A DNA stretch of 64,000 nt from Erysipelotrichaceae bacterium (lineage in GTDB: Bacteria; Bacillota_I; Bacilli_A; Erysipelotrichales; Coprobacillaceae). A program made the translations under genes and the position numbers. A model generated the notes under the pieces. The model was not told the DNA's origin and did no database searches. It saw only the letters and a list, made by a program, of their open reading frames with translations. The stretch is from contig JAGZJH010000011.1 in NCBI GenBank assembly GCA_018365815.1, positions 1 to 64,000 of the forward strand. Direction: 5' to 3'. Below, piece by piece: positions 51,623 to 60,509 of the stretch (within the stretch, counting starts at the first letter, position 1; each line of letters starts with the position of its first letter).

Positions 51623-54289
51623 TTATTTTTTAGCACCTGTAGTTGGTCTTTCATAGTCATAAGTTAAAGTTAAGATTGCTTCCATATCTTTAACCATTGG
51701 CATTCTTGGGTTAGCTGGTGAACATTGATCTTCGTAAGCATTCATAGCCATTCTATGAGTTGCTTCACTCCATGCTTCTTTGCTAATACCTTGAGACTTG
51801 AAGTTAGATGGAATTCCAACAGCTTCACATAATTTTTCACAAGCATCAGCAAACATTTTTACACCTTCTTCAGGAGTTTTTGGATTTAAACCAATTAATT
51901 GTGCTAATTCCATATATTTAACATCAGCTTTATAGTTTTCAATTTTTGGCCAAATATTTAATTTAGTTGGAATAGTTCCGTTATATCTAATTACATGAGG
52001 TAATAAGATAGCGTTTGTACGTCCATGAGGCACATGGAATTCCCCACCGATTTTATGTGCTAATGAGTGGTTCATACCTAAGAATGCATTAGCGAATGCC
52101 ATACCTGCGATAGTTGCAGCATTGTGCATTTTTTCTCTTGCTTCCGGATCATTTTTACCGTTTTTAACAGATCTTTCTAAGTAATCAAATACTAATTTAA
52201 CTGCTTGTTTAGCCCAACCATCAGTAAAATCAGATGCTAAGATTGATACATAAGCTTCAACCGCATGAGTTAATACGTCTACACCAGTATCAGCAGCAAT
52301 AGAAGCTGGCATACTTAATGCAAATTCTGGATCGACAATCGCTACAGTTGGAGTTAATGCATAGTCAGTTAATGGATATTTTTTATTTGCTTCTCTATCA
52401 GTAATAACCGCAAATGGTGTTACTTCTGAACCTGTTCCTGAAGTAGTTGGAATACAGATTAATCTTGTTTTCTTACCTAATTCTGGGAATTTGAATGCAC
52501 GTTTTCTAATGTCCATGAATTTTTGTTTAATATCATCAAAGTTTACTTCTGGATGTTCATGTAATAACCACATTACTTTTGCAGCATCCATTGAAGAACC
52601 TCCACCTAAAGCGATGATAACATCAGGTTGGAATTTATTCATTAATTCAACACCTTTTTTTACTGTTTCAACACTTGGATCTGGTTCAACATCAAAGAAT
52701 AATTCGATGTCTACTTTATTTCTTCTTCTTCTGATAACATCTTCGATTTTAGCAACATAACCTAAGTTATACATACCACGATCAGTTATGATCATTGCTT
52801 TTTCTAATTCTTTCATATCAGTTAAGTATTTGATTGAATTTTTTTCAAAATAAATTTTTGGTGGAAGTTTAACCCATTGCATATTGTTGTTACGTCTCCC
52901 GATTCTTTTAATATTTAATAAGTTGACAGCACTTACGTTGTTTGAAACAGAGTTTCTACCATAAGATCCACAACCTAAAGTTAATGAAGGAATGAATGCA
53001 TTATAAACTGAACCGATTCCTCCAAATGTAGATGGTGCATTTTCAATCACACGAATTGCTTTACACTCTCTACCAAATCTTAAGCTAATTTCATGATCTT
53101 GAGTATGAATTGCAGCAGAGTGTCCTAAACCGTTAAATTCAACCATTGCTGCTGATTTAGCGATACCATCATCAGTTGATTCAGCTTTTAAAATTGCTAA
53201 TACAGGAGATAATTTTTCTCTTGTTAATGGTTCATTTGGACCAACTTCTTTACATTCAGCACAGATGATTTGTGTATCTTCTGGTACTTTAAATCCTGCT
53301 TGTTCAGCGATCCAAGTTGCTGGTTTACCTACAACATTTGGATTTAATTTTGCTTCATTTACTTTGTCAGTATAAGCTGCTGTTCCAAACATAAAGTTTT
53401 CTAACATTGCTTTTTCTTTTTCATTTACAAAGTAAGTTTTGAAACGTTTCATTTCAGTTAATACTTCATCATAAATTTCATGATCGATAATTGCAGCTTG
53501 TTCAGAAGCACAAATCATACCATTATCAAATGATTTAGATAAAATAACATCATTAACTGCACGTTTAATGACACAAGTTTTTTCTAAATAAGAAGGCACG
53601 TTACCTGCACCTACACCTAATGCAGGTTTACCGCAAGAATAAGCAGCTTTAACCATTGCATTACCACCAGTTGCTAAAATTGTTGCAACACCTTCGTTGT
53701 TCATTAATGAAGTAGTCGCATACATTGATGGGAATGGTAAATCTAAAAATTGAATACAATCTTCTGGAGCCCCAGCAGCAACAGCTGCATCTCTCATACA
53801 AATAGCAGCTAACTTAGAACATTGTTGAGCTGAAGGGTGGAATGAGAAGATAATTGGGTTTCTAGTTTTTAATGCAATTAAAGATTTGAAAATTACAGTT
53901 GAAGTTGGGTTAGTTGTTGGAACAATCCCACAAACAACACCTACTGGTTCAGCGATTTCTGTAATTCCTGTAATTGGATCTTCATTAATTACTCCTACAG
54001 TTTTTAAATGACGTAAATTTGAAGTCACATATTCACAAGCAAATAAATTTTTAACAGCTTTATCTTCAAAAACACCTCTACCAGTTTCTTGAACAGCTGC
54101 TTCTGCTAATACACCGTGTTGATCTAATCCCGCAACAGAACATTTCGCAACGATATAATCTACTGCTTCTTGATCTAAACGTCTAAATTTTTCTAAAGAC
54201 ACTAATGCTTTTTGAACTAAACCATCAACATATTGGTCAATTTGTTCATTAGTCATTTCTTCTTTTTTGGCTACTTTTTTTTCAGCCAT
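51623..54289 (-). CDS. adhE: Bifunctional acetaldehyde-CoA / alcohol dehydrogenase
   Basis: The 888-residue fusion reduces acetyl-CoA to ethanol and recycles NADH. Residues 1-440 form the aldehyde dehydrogenase domain with catalytic Cys in NGMICASEQ. Residues about 460-870 form the iron-dependent alcohol dehydrogenase (ALGGGSSMDAAK nucleotide loop; DVLTHAVEAY and MNHSLAHKIGGEFHVPHG iron ligands). AdhE assembles into spirosomes. GGAGGTG precedes its ATG. Rex-like and cre-like boxes lie upstream. Confidence 0.97.
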   Translation of the reverse strand: MAEKKVAKKEEMTNEQIDQYVDGLVQKALVSLEKFRRLDQEAVDYIVAKCSVAGLDQHGVLAEAAVQETGRGVFEDKAVKNLFACEYVTSNLRHLKTVGVINEDPITGITEIAEPVGVVCGIVPTTNPTSTVIFKSLIALKTRNPIIFSFHPSAQQCSKLAAICMRDAAVAAGAPEDCIQFLDLPFPSMYATTSLMNNEGVATILATGGNAMVKAAYSCGKPALGVGAGNVPSYLEKTCVIKRAVNDVILSKSFDNGMICASEQAAIIDHEIYDEVLTEMKRFKTYFVNEKEKAMLENFMFGTAAYTDKVNEAKLNPNVVGKPATWIAEQAGFKVPEDTQIICAECKEVGPNEPLTREKLSPVLAILKAESTDDGIAKSAAMVEFNGLGHSAAIHTQDHEISLRFGRECKAIRVIENAPSTFGGIGSVYNAFIPSLTLGCGSYGRNSVSNNVSAVNLLNIKRIGRRNNNMQWVKLPPKIYFEKNSIKYLTDMKELEKAMIITDRGMYNLGYVAKIEDVIRRRRNKVDIELFFDVEPDPSVETVKKGVELMNKFQPDVIIALGGGSSMDAAKVMWLLHEHPEVNFDDIKQKFMDIRKRAFKFPELGKKTRLICIPTTSGTGSEVTPFAVITDREANKKYPLTDYALTPTVAIVDPEFALSMPASIAADTGVDVLTHAVEAYVSILASDFTDGWAKQAVKLVFDYLERSVKNGKNDPEAREKMHNAATIAGMAFANAFLGMNHSLAHKIGGEFHVPHGRTNAILLPHVIRYNGTIPTKLNIWPKIENYKADVKYMELAQLIGLNPKTPEEGVKMFADACEKLCEAVGIPSNFKSQGISKEAWSEATHRMAMNAYEDQCSPANPRMPMVKDMEAILTLTYDYERPTTGAKK

Positions 54290-54309
54290 AAATACACCTC
54301 CGTCACATT

Positions 54310-54406
54310 TTGTGAAAATATTAATTTGATTACATTGCTAGTTTATCATCTTGTGAAAAAAAATACAATACCTTTTTTGACAAGAATTTACTTCAAGCGC
54401 TTACAA
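54310..54406 (-). promoter_or_regulatory. Rex-like and cre-like sites upstream of adhE
   Basis: Two TTGTGAA half-site motifs occur at 54310-54316 and 54351-54357; the second continues to TTGTGAA-AAAA-AATACAA, near the Rex consensus TTGTGAAnnnnTTCACAA. TTCAAGCGCTTACAA (54392-54406) resembles a catabolite-response element. Redox and carbon control of adhE by these factors is known in related bacteria and inferred here. Confidence 0.55.
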
Positions 54407-54464
54407 TTAATTGTTTTTTTTAATCGTTGAAAACACATTAAATATACTCATAATTTTACTCATT

Positions 54465-55259
54465 TTAATCAATAATTTTATACCTTTTAAGGGTTTTACT
54501 AATTCCATCATTTAATACATCTTCACATACATCATCTGCTTTTTCTTTTAATACCTCTAAAGCATTTCCCATCGCAATTCCATGGCCTACTGTTTCAATC
54601 ATTTCTATATCATTTAAACCATCTCCAAAAGCATAAGTATCTTTTAATTCAATATTTAAACGTTGAATCAATTCTAAAATTGCAGTTCCTTTATTAACAC
54701 CTTTGATATTAATATCAAATGATAACTGATGAGGATGACGAGCAACATCAAAATATAAAGACAATTTTTGTTCAATTAGCGCAAAATCCTCTTCACTATT
54801 TGCTACAATCATAGCAATGTGTACTTTAATTTTTTCAAGATCAAACTGATCACACATTGTCTCTAATTTCATTTCCCATCTTGAAGCAAAATCTAACACT
54901 CGTTTTGAAGTTAGATCATTTACATAAATTGTATCATAACTTTCCAAATAATAATCAAAACCATGTTCACGACAAAATGAAACCAAATACTTAATCGCTT
55001 CTAAATCCATCATCTTTTGACTTAAACATTTTTGATTATATTCAATATATCCTCCATTACATACAACAAATCCATCAAATGGAAATTGACGAATCGGATC
55101 AACAATAAAACATTTTGTACGACCAGTTGCAATAAAAACCAAATGTCCTTTATTTTGTAAAGCTTTAATTGCCGCCTGATTACCCTTACTAATCTCTATT
55201 AATCCTCTATTACAATCAATCAAAGTTCCATCAATATCAAAAAAGAAAATTTTTTTCAT
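54465..55259 (-). CDS. Cof-type HAD hydrolase (second)
   Basis: The 264-residue protein has FFDIDGTLID, ATGRTKCF and FGDGLNDIEMI motifs, with a C2 cap. It is the same family as the one at 48049. Substrate is unknown; it is a single gene. Confidence 0.9.
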   Translation of the reverse strand: MKKIFFFDIDGTLIDCNRGLIEISKGNQAAIKALQNKGHLVFIATGRTKCFIVDPIRQFPFDGFVVCNGGYIEYNQKCLSQKMMDLEAIKYLVSFCREHGFDYYLESYDTIYVNDLTSKRVLDFASRWEMKLETMCDQFDLEKIKVHIAMIVANSEEDFALIEQKLSLYFDVARHPHQLSFDINIKGVNKGTAILELIQRLNIELKDTYAFGDGLNDIEMIETVGHGIAMGNALEVLKEKADDVCEDVLNDGISKTLKRYKIID

Positions 55260-55334
55260 AATTACCCCTTACCTATATTTTAATTTACATTCATTACTAT
55301 ACCATTAATTTTAATTTTAAAAGTGGATTTTAGG

Positions 55335-58049
55335 TTATTTTTTTGTGAAAATATGTTTAAAAGTTCCAGTTTTTTTACTTAATTTTTTTAGTGATTCTTT
55401 CGCTCGAGAGTGTCCAAGTTCGTCCGCTTTTTTAAACCATTGTTTTGCTTTTTCGATATCCTTAGATACCCCTTTACCTGACAAATAACAATTCGCTAGA
55501 TTAAAACACCCATTGGCATCATCATTATTTGCTGCTTTTAAATAAAGTTCAAAGGCTTTTTTTAAATCTTGGTTAATTCCATGACCGTATTCATATAAAA
55601 CTCCTAAATTATTACATGCAACTATAAAATCATTATCCAGTGCTTTTTGATACCAATAAGCAGCTTCTTTGTAATTTTGTTCAATACCATCCGCAAAGTC
55701 ATAACTACATGCTAAATTATACATCGCTCGAGTAAATCCTTGTTTTGCTGATAATAAATAATATTCATTGGCTTTTGCTTTATCTTGTTGAACTCCTTTA
55801 CCTATATCCAAACGATAACCATACTCACATTGACCACGCATATCTCCTAAATCTGCGGCTTTTTTTAAATAATTGGCTGCAATTTCATAATTGGTTTCAA
55901 CACCTTTTCCTCGATCATACATCATCGCTAAATTTACAATTGCACTTGGATAATCTTGTTTTGTGGCTTCTTGATAATAAAACAATGCTTTATCATAATC
56001 AATTTCCACACCATCACCAAAGTCATAACTATATCCTAAATTAAATTGTGCTCTTGCATAACCAAGTTCTGCAGATTTTTCATATAATTCAAAAGCTTTT
56101 TTTACATTCTTTTTGCAACCTATTCCATTTTCATATAAATAAGCCATATTGCACATCGCGCGTGCTGAATTAAGTTCAATTGCTTTTTGGTAATTTTGAA
56201 CAGCTAAATCAGTATTTTTTTCTACTCCTATCCCTACTTCATAACAATATCCTAAACTACAGTAAGCCTCTTTATAATTTAAATCCGCGGCCTTTTGATA
56301 ATAAGATATAGCTTTAGAAATATCTGCTTCTACACTTAATCCGGCTTCATAACAATATCCTAAGTTATAGATGGCTCGTGGATATCCTTGGGCGGCTGAT
56401 TTTTGATACCAATAAAATGCTTTTTCATAATCAATTGAACAACCAATTCCCATCTCATAACAAAACGCTAAATTACATTGACCTATTTCATCATCCAAAT
56501 TAGCGGCTTGTTGATATAAAGAAATTGCTTTTTTAGTATCAGCTCGACATCCAATTCCTACTTCATAACAATATCCTAATTCCACAATAGCTCTAGAAAA
56601 ACCTAAATCAGCGGCCTTTTGATAACATTCTACGGCTTTTTGTTCATTTTTAGGTGTACCAATTTCTTGAATATAACAAATTCCTAGATTATAAAGACCA
56701 AAAGGATCATTTTGTTTAGCTGCTTCTTGATAATATGCAAATGCTTTGTTTAAATCTTGTGAAACTAGATGGCCAACTTCATATAAATAACCACATTTAC
56801 ATTGTGCAGAAGGGTAACCTAATCTTGCTGCTTCTAAACATAACTCAATAGCTTTTTGGTTGTCAACTTCTCCTCCTCGACCATGTTCGTACATATTACT
56901 TAAATTAAATAATGCTCGTGGATAATTATAATTTACCGCAATTTGATATAACTCTCTTGCTTTTTTAAAGTCTTGGTCAACACCTGCCCCAGCTTCATAT
57001 AAATAAGCTAAATTGCAATATGCAGGAATATAGCCATTACGAGCAGCTTCTTGATACCAATAAATAGCTGTTTCATAACTTTGCTTTACTCCAGTTCCAA
57101 ACTCATACAAATACGCTAAATTAAACTGAGCCCGTTCATATCCTTGATCTGCTGCTTGTTGATACCAATTACTTGCTTCTTTTAAATCAACCTCTACATA
57201 AATACCAAATTCATAACATGCGCCTAAAGCACATTTAGCGACAGGATAATCACCTTTAGCAGATTGTTGATATAATTCAAATGCTTTTTTTACATCTTGA
57301 CTACCTCCTAAACCAAATTCATACAACTGTCCTAAATTACACATTGCTCTATAATTACCATGTTCAACCGATTGTGCATAATAGGTACGTGCTTTTACAT
57401 AATCTACTTCTACACCTAATCCTACTTCATAACAATATCCTAAATTACATTGTGCTGTATCATAATCTTGATTAGCTGAAAGTGTATAATACTTTATTGC
57501 TTGTTTTAAATCACGTTCAACTCCTTGACCCGTTTCATAACAATATCCTAATGTACATTGTGCCGGAGCATATCCTTGATTAGAAGCAGTATTAAAATAT
57601 TCCACCGCTTTCACTTCATCTTGAACAACATCTTCTCCAAAAAAATATTTAATTCCTAAATCATAGATACCTTCAACAGTTTTAGGAACTTCTAATGTTT
57701 CTTCAATATTATTTAAGTTTGTAAGTAAACAAACATCTATTCCAATAATTTTTGATCCTTCTTCAATATAATAATGTTCTTCATCAAGATAATTGGTCAT
57801 TTCTATATTTTTTATATTATATTGTTCTAAAACTCTATGTAATGAATATTCCAAATCATTAATTAATTCTTGCGATTCTAATTCTTGTCGTGCATAAATT
57901 GTTTTAACTTTCATTACCTTAGGATCAACGTCCTTATATGTATTACTCACACGAAACCATGCAATATCTCCACTAACTATTAGTAATTCTTCTATATTCC
58001 ATTGATCAAATAGCGGTTCATACATTTTAATTCTTTCTAAGAGTTCCAT
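55335..58049 (-). CDS. Giant Sel1-repeat protein with kinase-N-lobe-like start
   Basis: The 904-residue protein carries about twenty Sel1-like repeats of 36 residues from about 130 to 885 (A...LGYCYE.G.GV..D..KA...Y..AA). Such repeats form a superhelical scaffold for protein binding. The first 120 residues are different: IAWFRVSN, VMKVKTI, a helical stretch, then NIKNIEMTNYLDEEHYYI and IGIDVCLLTNLNN. This order resembles the strand/lysine/helix/hinge pattern of a protein kinase N-lobe, with no catalytic C-lobe after it. There is no signal peptide or membrane segment. It is a single gene. Confidence 0.85.
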   Translation of the reverse strand: MELLERIKMYEPLFDQWNIEELLIVSGDIAWFRVSNTYKDVDPKVMKVKTIYARQELESQELINDLEYSLHRVLEQYNIKNIEMTNYLDEEHYYIEEGSKIIGIDVCLLTNLNNIEETLEVPKTVEGIYDLGIKYFFGEDVVQDEVKAVEYFNTASNQGYAPAQCTLGYCYETGQGVERDLKQAIKYYTLSANQDYDTAQCNLGYCYEVGLGVEVDYVKARTYYAQSVEHGNYRAMCNLGQLYEFGLGGSQDVKKAFELYQQSAKGDYPVAKCALGACYEFGIYVEVDLKEASNWYQQAADQGYERAQFNLAYLYEFGTGVKQSYETAIYWYQEAARNGYIPAYCNLAYLYEAGAGVDQDFKKARELYQIAVNYNYPRALFNLSNMYEHGRGGEVDNQKAIELCLEAARLGYPSAQCKCGYLYEVGHLVSQDLNKAFAYYQEAAKQNDPFGLYNLGICYIQEIGTPKNEQKAVECYQKAADLGFSRAIVELGYCYEVGIGCRADTKKAISLYQQAANLDDEIGQCNLAFCYEMGIGCSIDYEKAFYWYQKSAAQGYPRAIYNLGYCYEAGLSVEADISKAISYYQKAADLNYKEAYCSLGYCYEVGIGVEKNTDLAVQNYQKAIELNSARAMCNMAYLYENGIGCKKNVKKAFELYEKSAELGYARAQFNLGYSYDFGDGVEIDYDKALFYYQEATKQDYPSAIVNLAMMYDRGKGVETNYEIAANYLKKAADLGDMRGQCEYGYRLDIGKGVQQDKAKANEYYLLSAKQGFTRAMYNLACSYDFADGIEQNYKEAAYWYQKALDNDFIVACNNLGVLYEYGHGINQDLKKAFELYLKAANNDDANGCFNLANCYLSGKGVSKDIEKAKQWFKKADELGHSRAKESLKKLSKKTGTFKHIFTKK

Positions 58050-58183
58050 TGGTCTTACCCCCTATTAGTTTATTTAACTTTATTTTACCATAATTTATTT
58101 TATTTGCGTTTAAAATACAAAAAAAGAAATTATCATCAATTAAAGTATCTATTTCACTTTTTATAAATATTTTATTTTAGATA
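58050..58183. other. Short gap upstream of the Sel1-repeat gene
   Basis: AT-rich spacer between the Sel1-protein start and the intron 3' end. It should hold the promoter of the Sel1 gene; no clear boxes are seen. Confidence 0.4.
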
Positions 58184-58226
58184 ATAGGATAGAGAAATAA
58201 ATTCAAGATTTATTGCCTCTTCCATT

Positions 58227-58257
58227 GAACTGCACATACTGGTCTCGTATACGGCTC
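58227..58257 (-). ncRNA. Group II intron domain V-like hairpin
   Basis: The sequence starts GAGCCGTATAC and ends GTATGTGCAGTTC, pairing as a long stem with wobble pairs. The AGC triad near its start is the catalytic signature of domain V. Confidence 0.65.
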
Positions 58258-58273
58258 TACATTTATATCGAAA

Positions 58274-58583
58274 TTACAAACTCTTAAGATAGTAGTTAAG
58301 GGGATTGACTAAACCGGGGTTAGTTCCTTTTCCATGCTTAGTAGTTTTGGTGATAGTATACAGTTTACTACTTTTAGCTTACTTCTTCTATACCACCCTA
58401 ATCTTGTATTAGCACATTTATAGATTTCTTCGTCACTAAAGTTGCATCTACACGCTTTATTGAGTTTCATTCGATTTCTATAAATCGTTTTTGGTTTCTT
58501 CCACTGCACCATTGTCCAAATTCTTCTATGCAGTTTTTCGTACTTCCTATCCTATAATAGTTTATCCACCATTTAGCCCTCAT
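58274..58583 (-). pseudogene. C-terminal fragment of a group II intron maturase
   Basis: Three frames must be joined. First is AKWWINYYRIGSTKNCIEEF, typical of the maturase X/D region. Then comes QWKKPKTIYRNRMKL ... ANTRLGWYRRSKLKVVN, and last GTNPGLVNPLNYYLKSL, ending at TAA 58274-58276. At least two frameshifts separate them. The reverse transcriptase domains are gone. Confidence 0.8.
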
Positions 58584-58732
58584 CAAGTTTCTGTTCGTAC
58601 GATTAAAAGAATTGTTACATCACTTCCTTCACCCATAACATCACTATTAACGGCTTGTGGTTCACTACACTTGGTGGTAACTACCTGTGGCTGGTTTATC
58701 TCCAACTGAATTCACGCCATACCCGACACACT

Positions 58733-58763
58733 AAAAAAATAGAGGAATACTCCTCTATTTTAA
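58733..58763 (-). terminator. Terminator of the membrane protein gene, used as intron target
   Basis: AAATAGAGGA / TCCTCTATTT stem with an ATAC loop and seven T on the minus strand. The group II intron starts two bases after the T run. Confidence 0.85.
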
Positions 58764-59200
58764 GAATAAATAACCTTTAGTCCATAAATCATTGGAATAA
58801 AAATTAATGTTTGTGCCCCTAATGTTTTAAGTAAAACGACTAAAATTAAAACAATCATTAACGATAGAACGTCATCTTCGCTCATTTCAAAGTCACTCAT
58901 CATCATTAAAAAAATACCAATACTAAACAAAGCAACTCCTGTAATTGTTAATCTTGAAAAGATCAAACTTAATACAATTAAACTCAGACATACTAAAGCA
59001 TCTAAGGCACATTCAGCTTCATTTTTATATTGGCTATAAACACTTTTATACCCTAAAACAGTTAAGAAAATAAGCATGAAAGTTGTTAACATTACTTGAT
59101 TTGTTAGATTAAATAAAAGTAATATTGTAAAAGTCACCATACCAGTAATCAATACATTGGATAAAGTAAATTTCATTTTAAAAGTAGTTTTTTCCTTCAT
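58760..59200 (-). CDS. Membrane protein, unknown (about five helices)
   Basis: The 146-residue protein is mostly hydrophobic, with one loop of acidic residues (SDFEMSEDDV) near 105. No family is recognised. The ATG at 59200 has GGGAGG eight bases upstream; the longer start (TTG) is too near that site. Its terminator carries the intron scar. Confidence 0.6.
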   Translation of the reverse strand: MKEKTTFKMKFTLSNVLITGMVTFTILLLFNLTNQVMLTTFMLIFLTVLGYKSVYSQYKNEAECALDALVCLSLIVLSLIFSRLTITGVALFSIGIFLMMMSDFEMSEDDVLSLMIVLILVVLLKTLGAQTLIFIPMIYGLKVIYS

Positions 59201-59283
59201 CGTCAAAACCTCCCATTTAAAATTCTATACTTATTTTCTTTGTTAAATGAAGCTATCTTCTACTTATAGTATAGCACTTATTT

Positions 59284-59313
59284 AAAAAAAAGTAATCTAA
59301 AATAGATTACTTT
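59284..59313 (-). terminator. Terminator of ddl
   Basis: AGTAATCTA / TAGATTACT stem overlapping the ddl stop, with eight T on the minus strand. Confidence 0.8.
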
Positions 59314-60350
59314 TCAAATGCCAATTCAATTAGTCGATCTAATAATTCACTATATGGAATTCCAGTGGCTTCCCATAATTTAGGATACATACTTATTTTT
59401 GTAAAACCAGGTAAAGTATTTAATTCATTAAGATAAACTTCACCTGTTTTTTTATCTAGGAAAAAGTCAACTCTTGCTAACCCATGTCCATCTACTGCTT
59501 TAAATACTTTAACTGCTGTTTCTCGAATATATTTTGTAATTTCTTCACTCACACGGGCAGGAACAATTGTATCTGAATTTTCATCTTCATATTTAGATTC
59601 AAAAGTATAAAATTCACCAGCTGGCAAGATTTCACCAACTAATGAAGCCTGAGGATTGTCATTACCTAAAACTGCACATTCTAATTCAATACAATCAATG
59701 CCTTCTTCCACAACAATTTTTCGATCGTATTTAGAAGCGTTAATAATTTTGGTCATTAGTTCACTAGCATCACTCACTTTATAACACCCTACTGATGAAC
59801 CAGATCTTGATGCTTTTACAAAGCATGGATAACCAATAAATTGACTAATTACACCTTCAATATCATTTGTTTCTGTTAAGTCATCATTAACCACAATAAA
59901 TGTATCGTCGTATTTTTTCTTAACATAAACAGATTTAACTTGTTTTATTCCTGCTAGTTGTAGTATTTTTTTTGTATATATTTTATCCATTGAAATACTT
60001 GAGTCTAATACTCTACACCCCACATAAGGTACTTTTGTTAGTTCAAATAAACCTTGAATTGTCCCGTCTTCACCATACATTCCATGAAGAATCGGAAATA
60101 CTACATCATGTTCTTTAATTAATCGATAAACATCTTTTACTATTTGACTATTCGTTAGCCATTGCTCTTTTGTAAAATCATTGATACTATCATCTAAAAT
60201 ATACCATTGTCCGTTTAAATCTATCCCTACTTTAGTAATTTTATATTTATCTTTATTTAAATATTTATATATTGACGTTGCGGACATTCTTGAGATGGTA
60301 TGTTCAGTCGATTGTCCTCCTAAAACAACTAATAAGTTTAATTTATCCAT
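59307..60350 (-). CDS. ddl: D-alanine--D-alanine ligase
   Basis: This ATP-grasp enzyme of 347 residues makes D-Ala-D-Ala for peptidoglycan. It has the VVLGGQSTEHT start, FPILHGMYGEDGT, YVGCRVLDSSISMDK, FVKASRSGSSVG, ARVDFFLD and NELNTLPGFT motifs. A Tyr-type region (GEFYTFESKYED) is consistent with D-Ala rather than D-lactate specificity. The ATG at 60350 follows AAGGA. It lies just downstream of murF, whose product uses the dipeptide. Confidence 0.95.
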   Translation of the reverse strand: MDKLNLLVVLGGQSTEHTISRMSATSIYKYLNKDKYKITKVGIDLNGQWYILDDSINDFTKEQWLTNSQIVKDVYRLIKEHDVVFPILHGMYGEDGTIQGLFELTKVPYVGCRVLDSSISMDKIYTKKILQLAGIKQVKSVYVKKKYDDTFIVVNDDLTETNDIEGVISQFIGYPCFVKASRSGSSVGCYKVSDASELMTKIINASKYDRKIVVEEGIDCIELECAVLGNDNPQASLVGEILPAGEFYTFESKYEDENSDTIVPARVSEEITKYIRETAVKVFKAVDGHGLARVDFFLDKKTGEVYLNELNTLPGFTKISMYPKLWEATGIPYSELLDRLIELAFEK

Positions 60351-60452
60351 AGTCACTATCCTTTTCTTTTATCATTATGTTAAATATTATACCACTCGTC
60401 TTAAAAAAAGCACTCTTTTTTATTTATTTTTAGCCACTAAACTTTGTTTAAT

Positions 60453-60484
60453 GAAAATCATTTACTTAAACTCAGTAAATGATT
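60453..60484 (-). terminator. Hairpin behind murF
   Basis: Perfect 11-base stem AATCATTTACT / AGTAAATGATT with a weak T run (TTTTC), in the murF-ddl gap. ddl may therefore have its own promoter. Confidence 0.6.
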
Positions 60485-60509
60485 AGTTTGTAATATTTAA
60501 TTTATATTT

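Larger units (their letters stand above)
58184..58731 (-). mobile_element. Internally deleted group II intron (terminator-inserting, IIC-like)
   Basis: On the minus strand the element begins GTGTG at 58731, the intron 5' consensus, directly after the T run of the terminator at 58733-58763. A 5' RNA region of about 150 bases leads straight into the last part of the maturase frame. The 3' end shows a domain V-like hairpin (58227-58257, starting GAGCCGTATAC) and a following hairpin with AATAAAT/ATTTATT arms (domain VI). The last base is about 58184. Most of the open reading frame is missing, so it cannot encode its own mobility. Confidence 0.8.

Noticed and set aside
52491..52760. 89-codon plus-strand frame
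   Set aside because: It lies inside adhE on the opposite strand and has no start context.
55745..56044. Long Leu/His-rich plus-strand frame
   Set aside because: It is a repeat-driven shadow of the Sel1-repeat gene.
58491..58709. 72-codon plus-strand frame
   Set aside because: It is the antisense shadow of the group II intron and maturase remnant and has no ribosome site.
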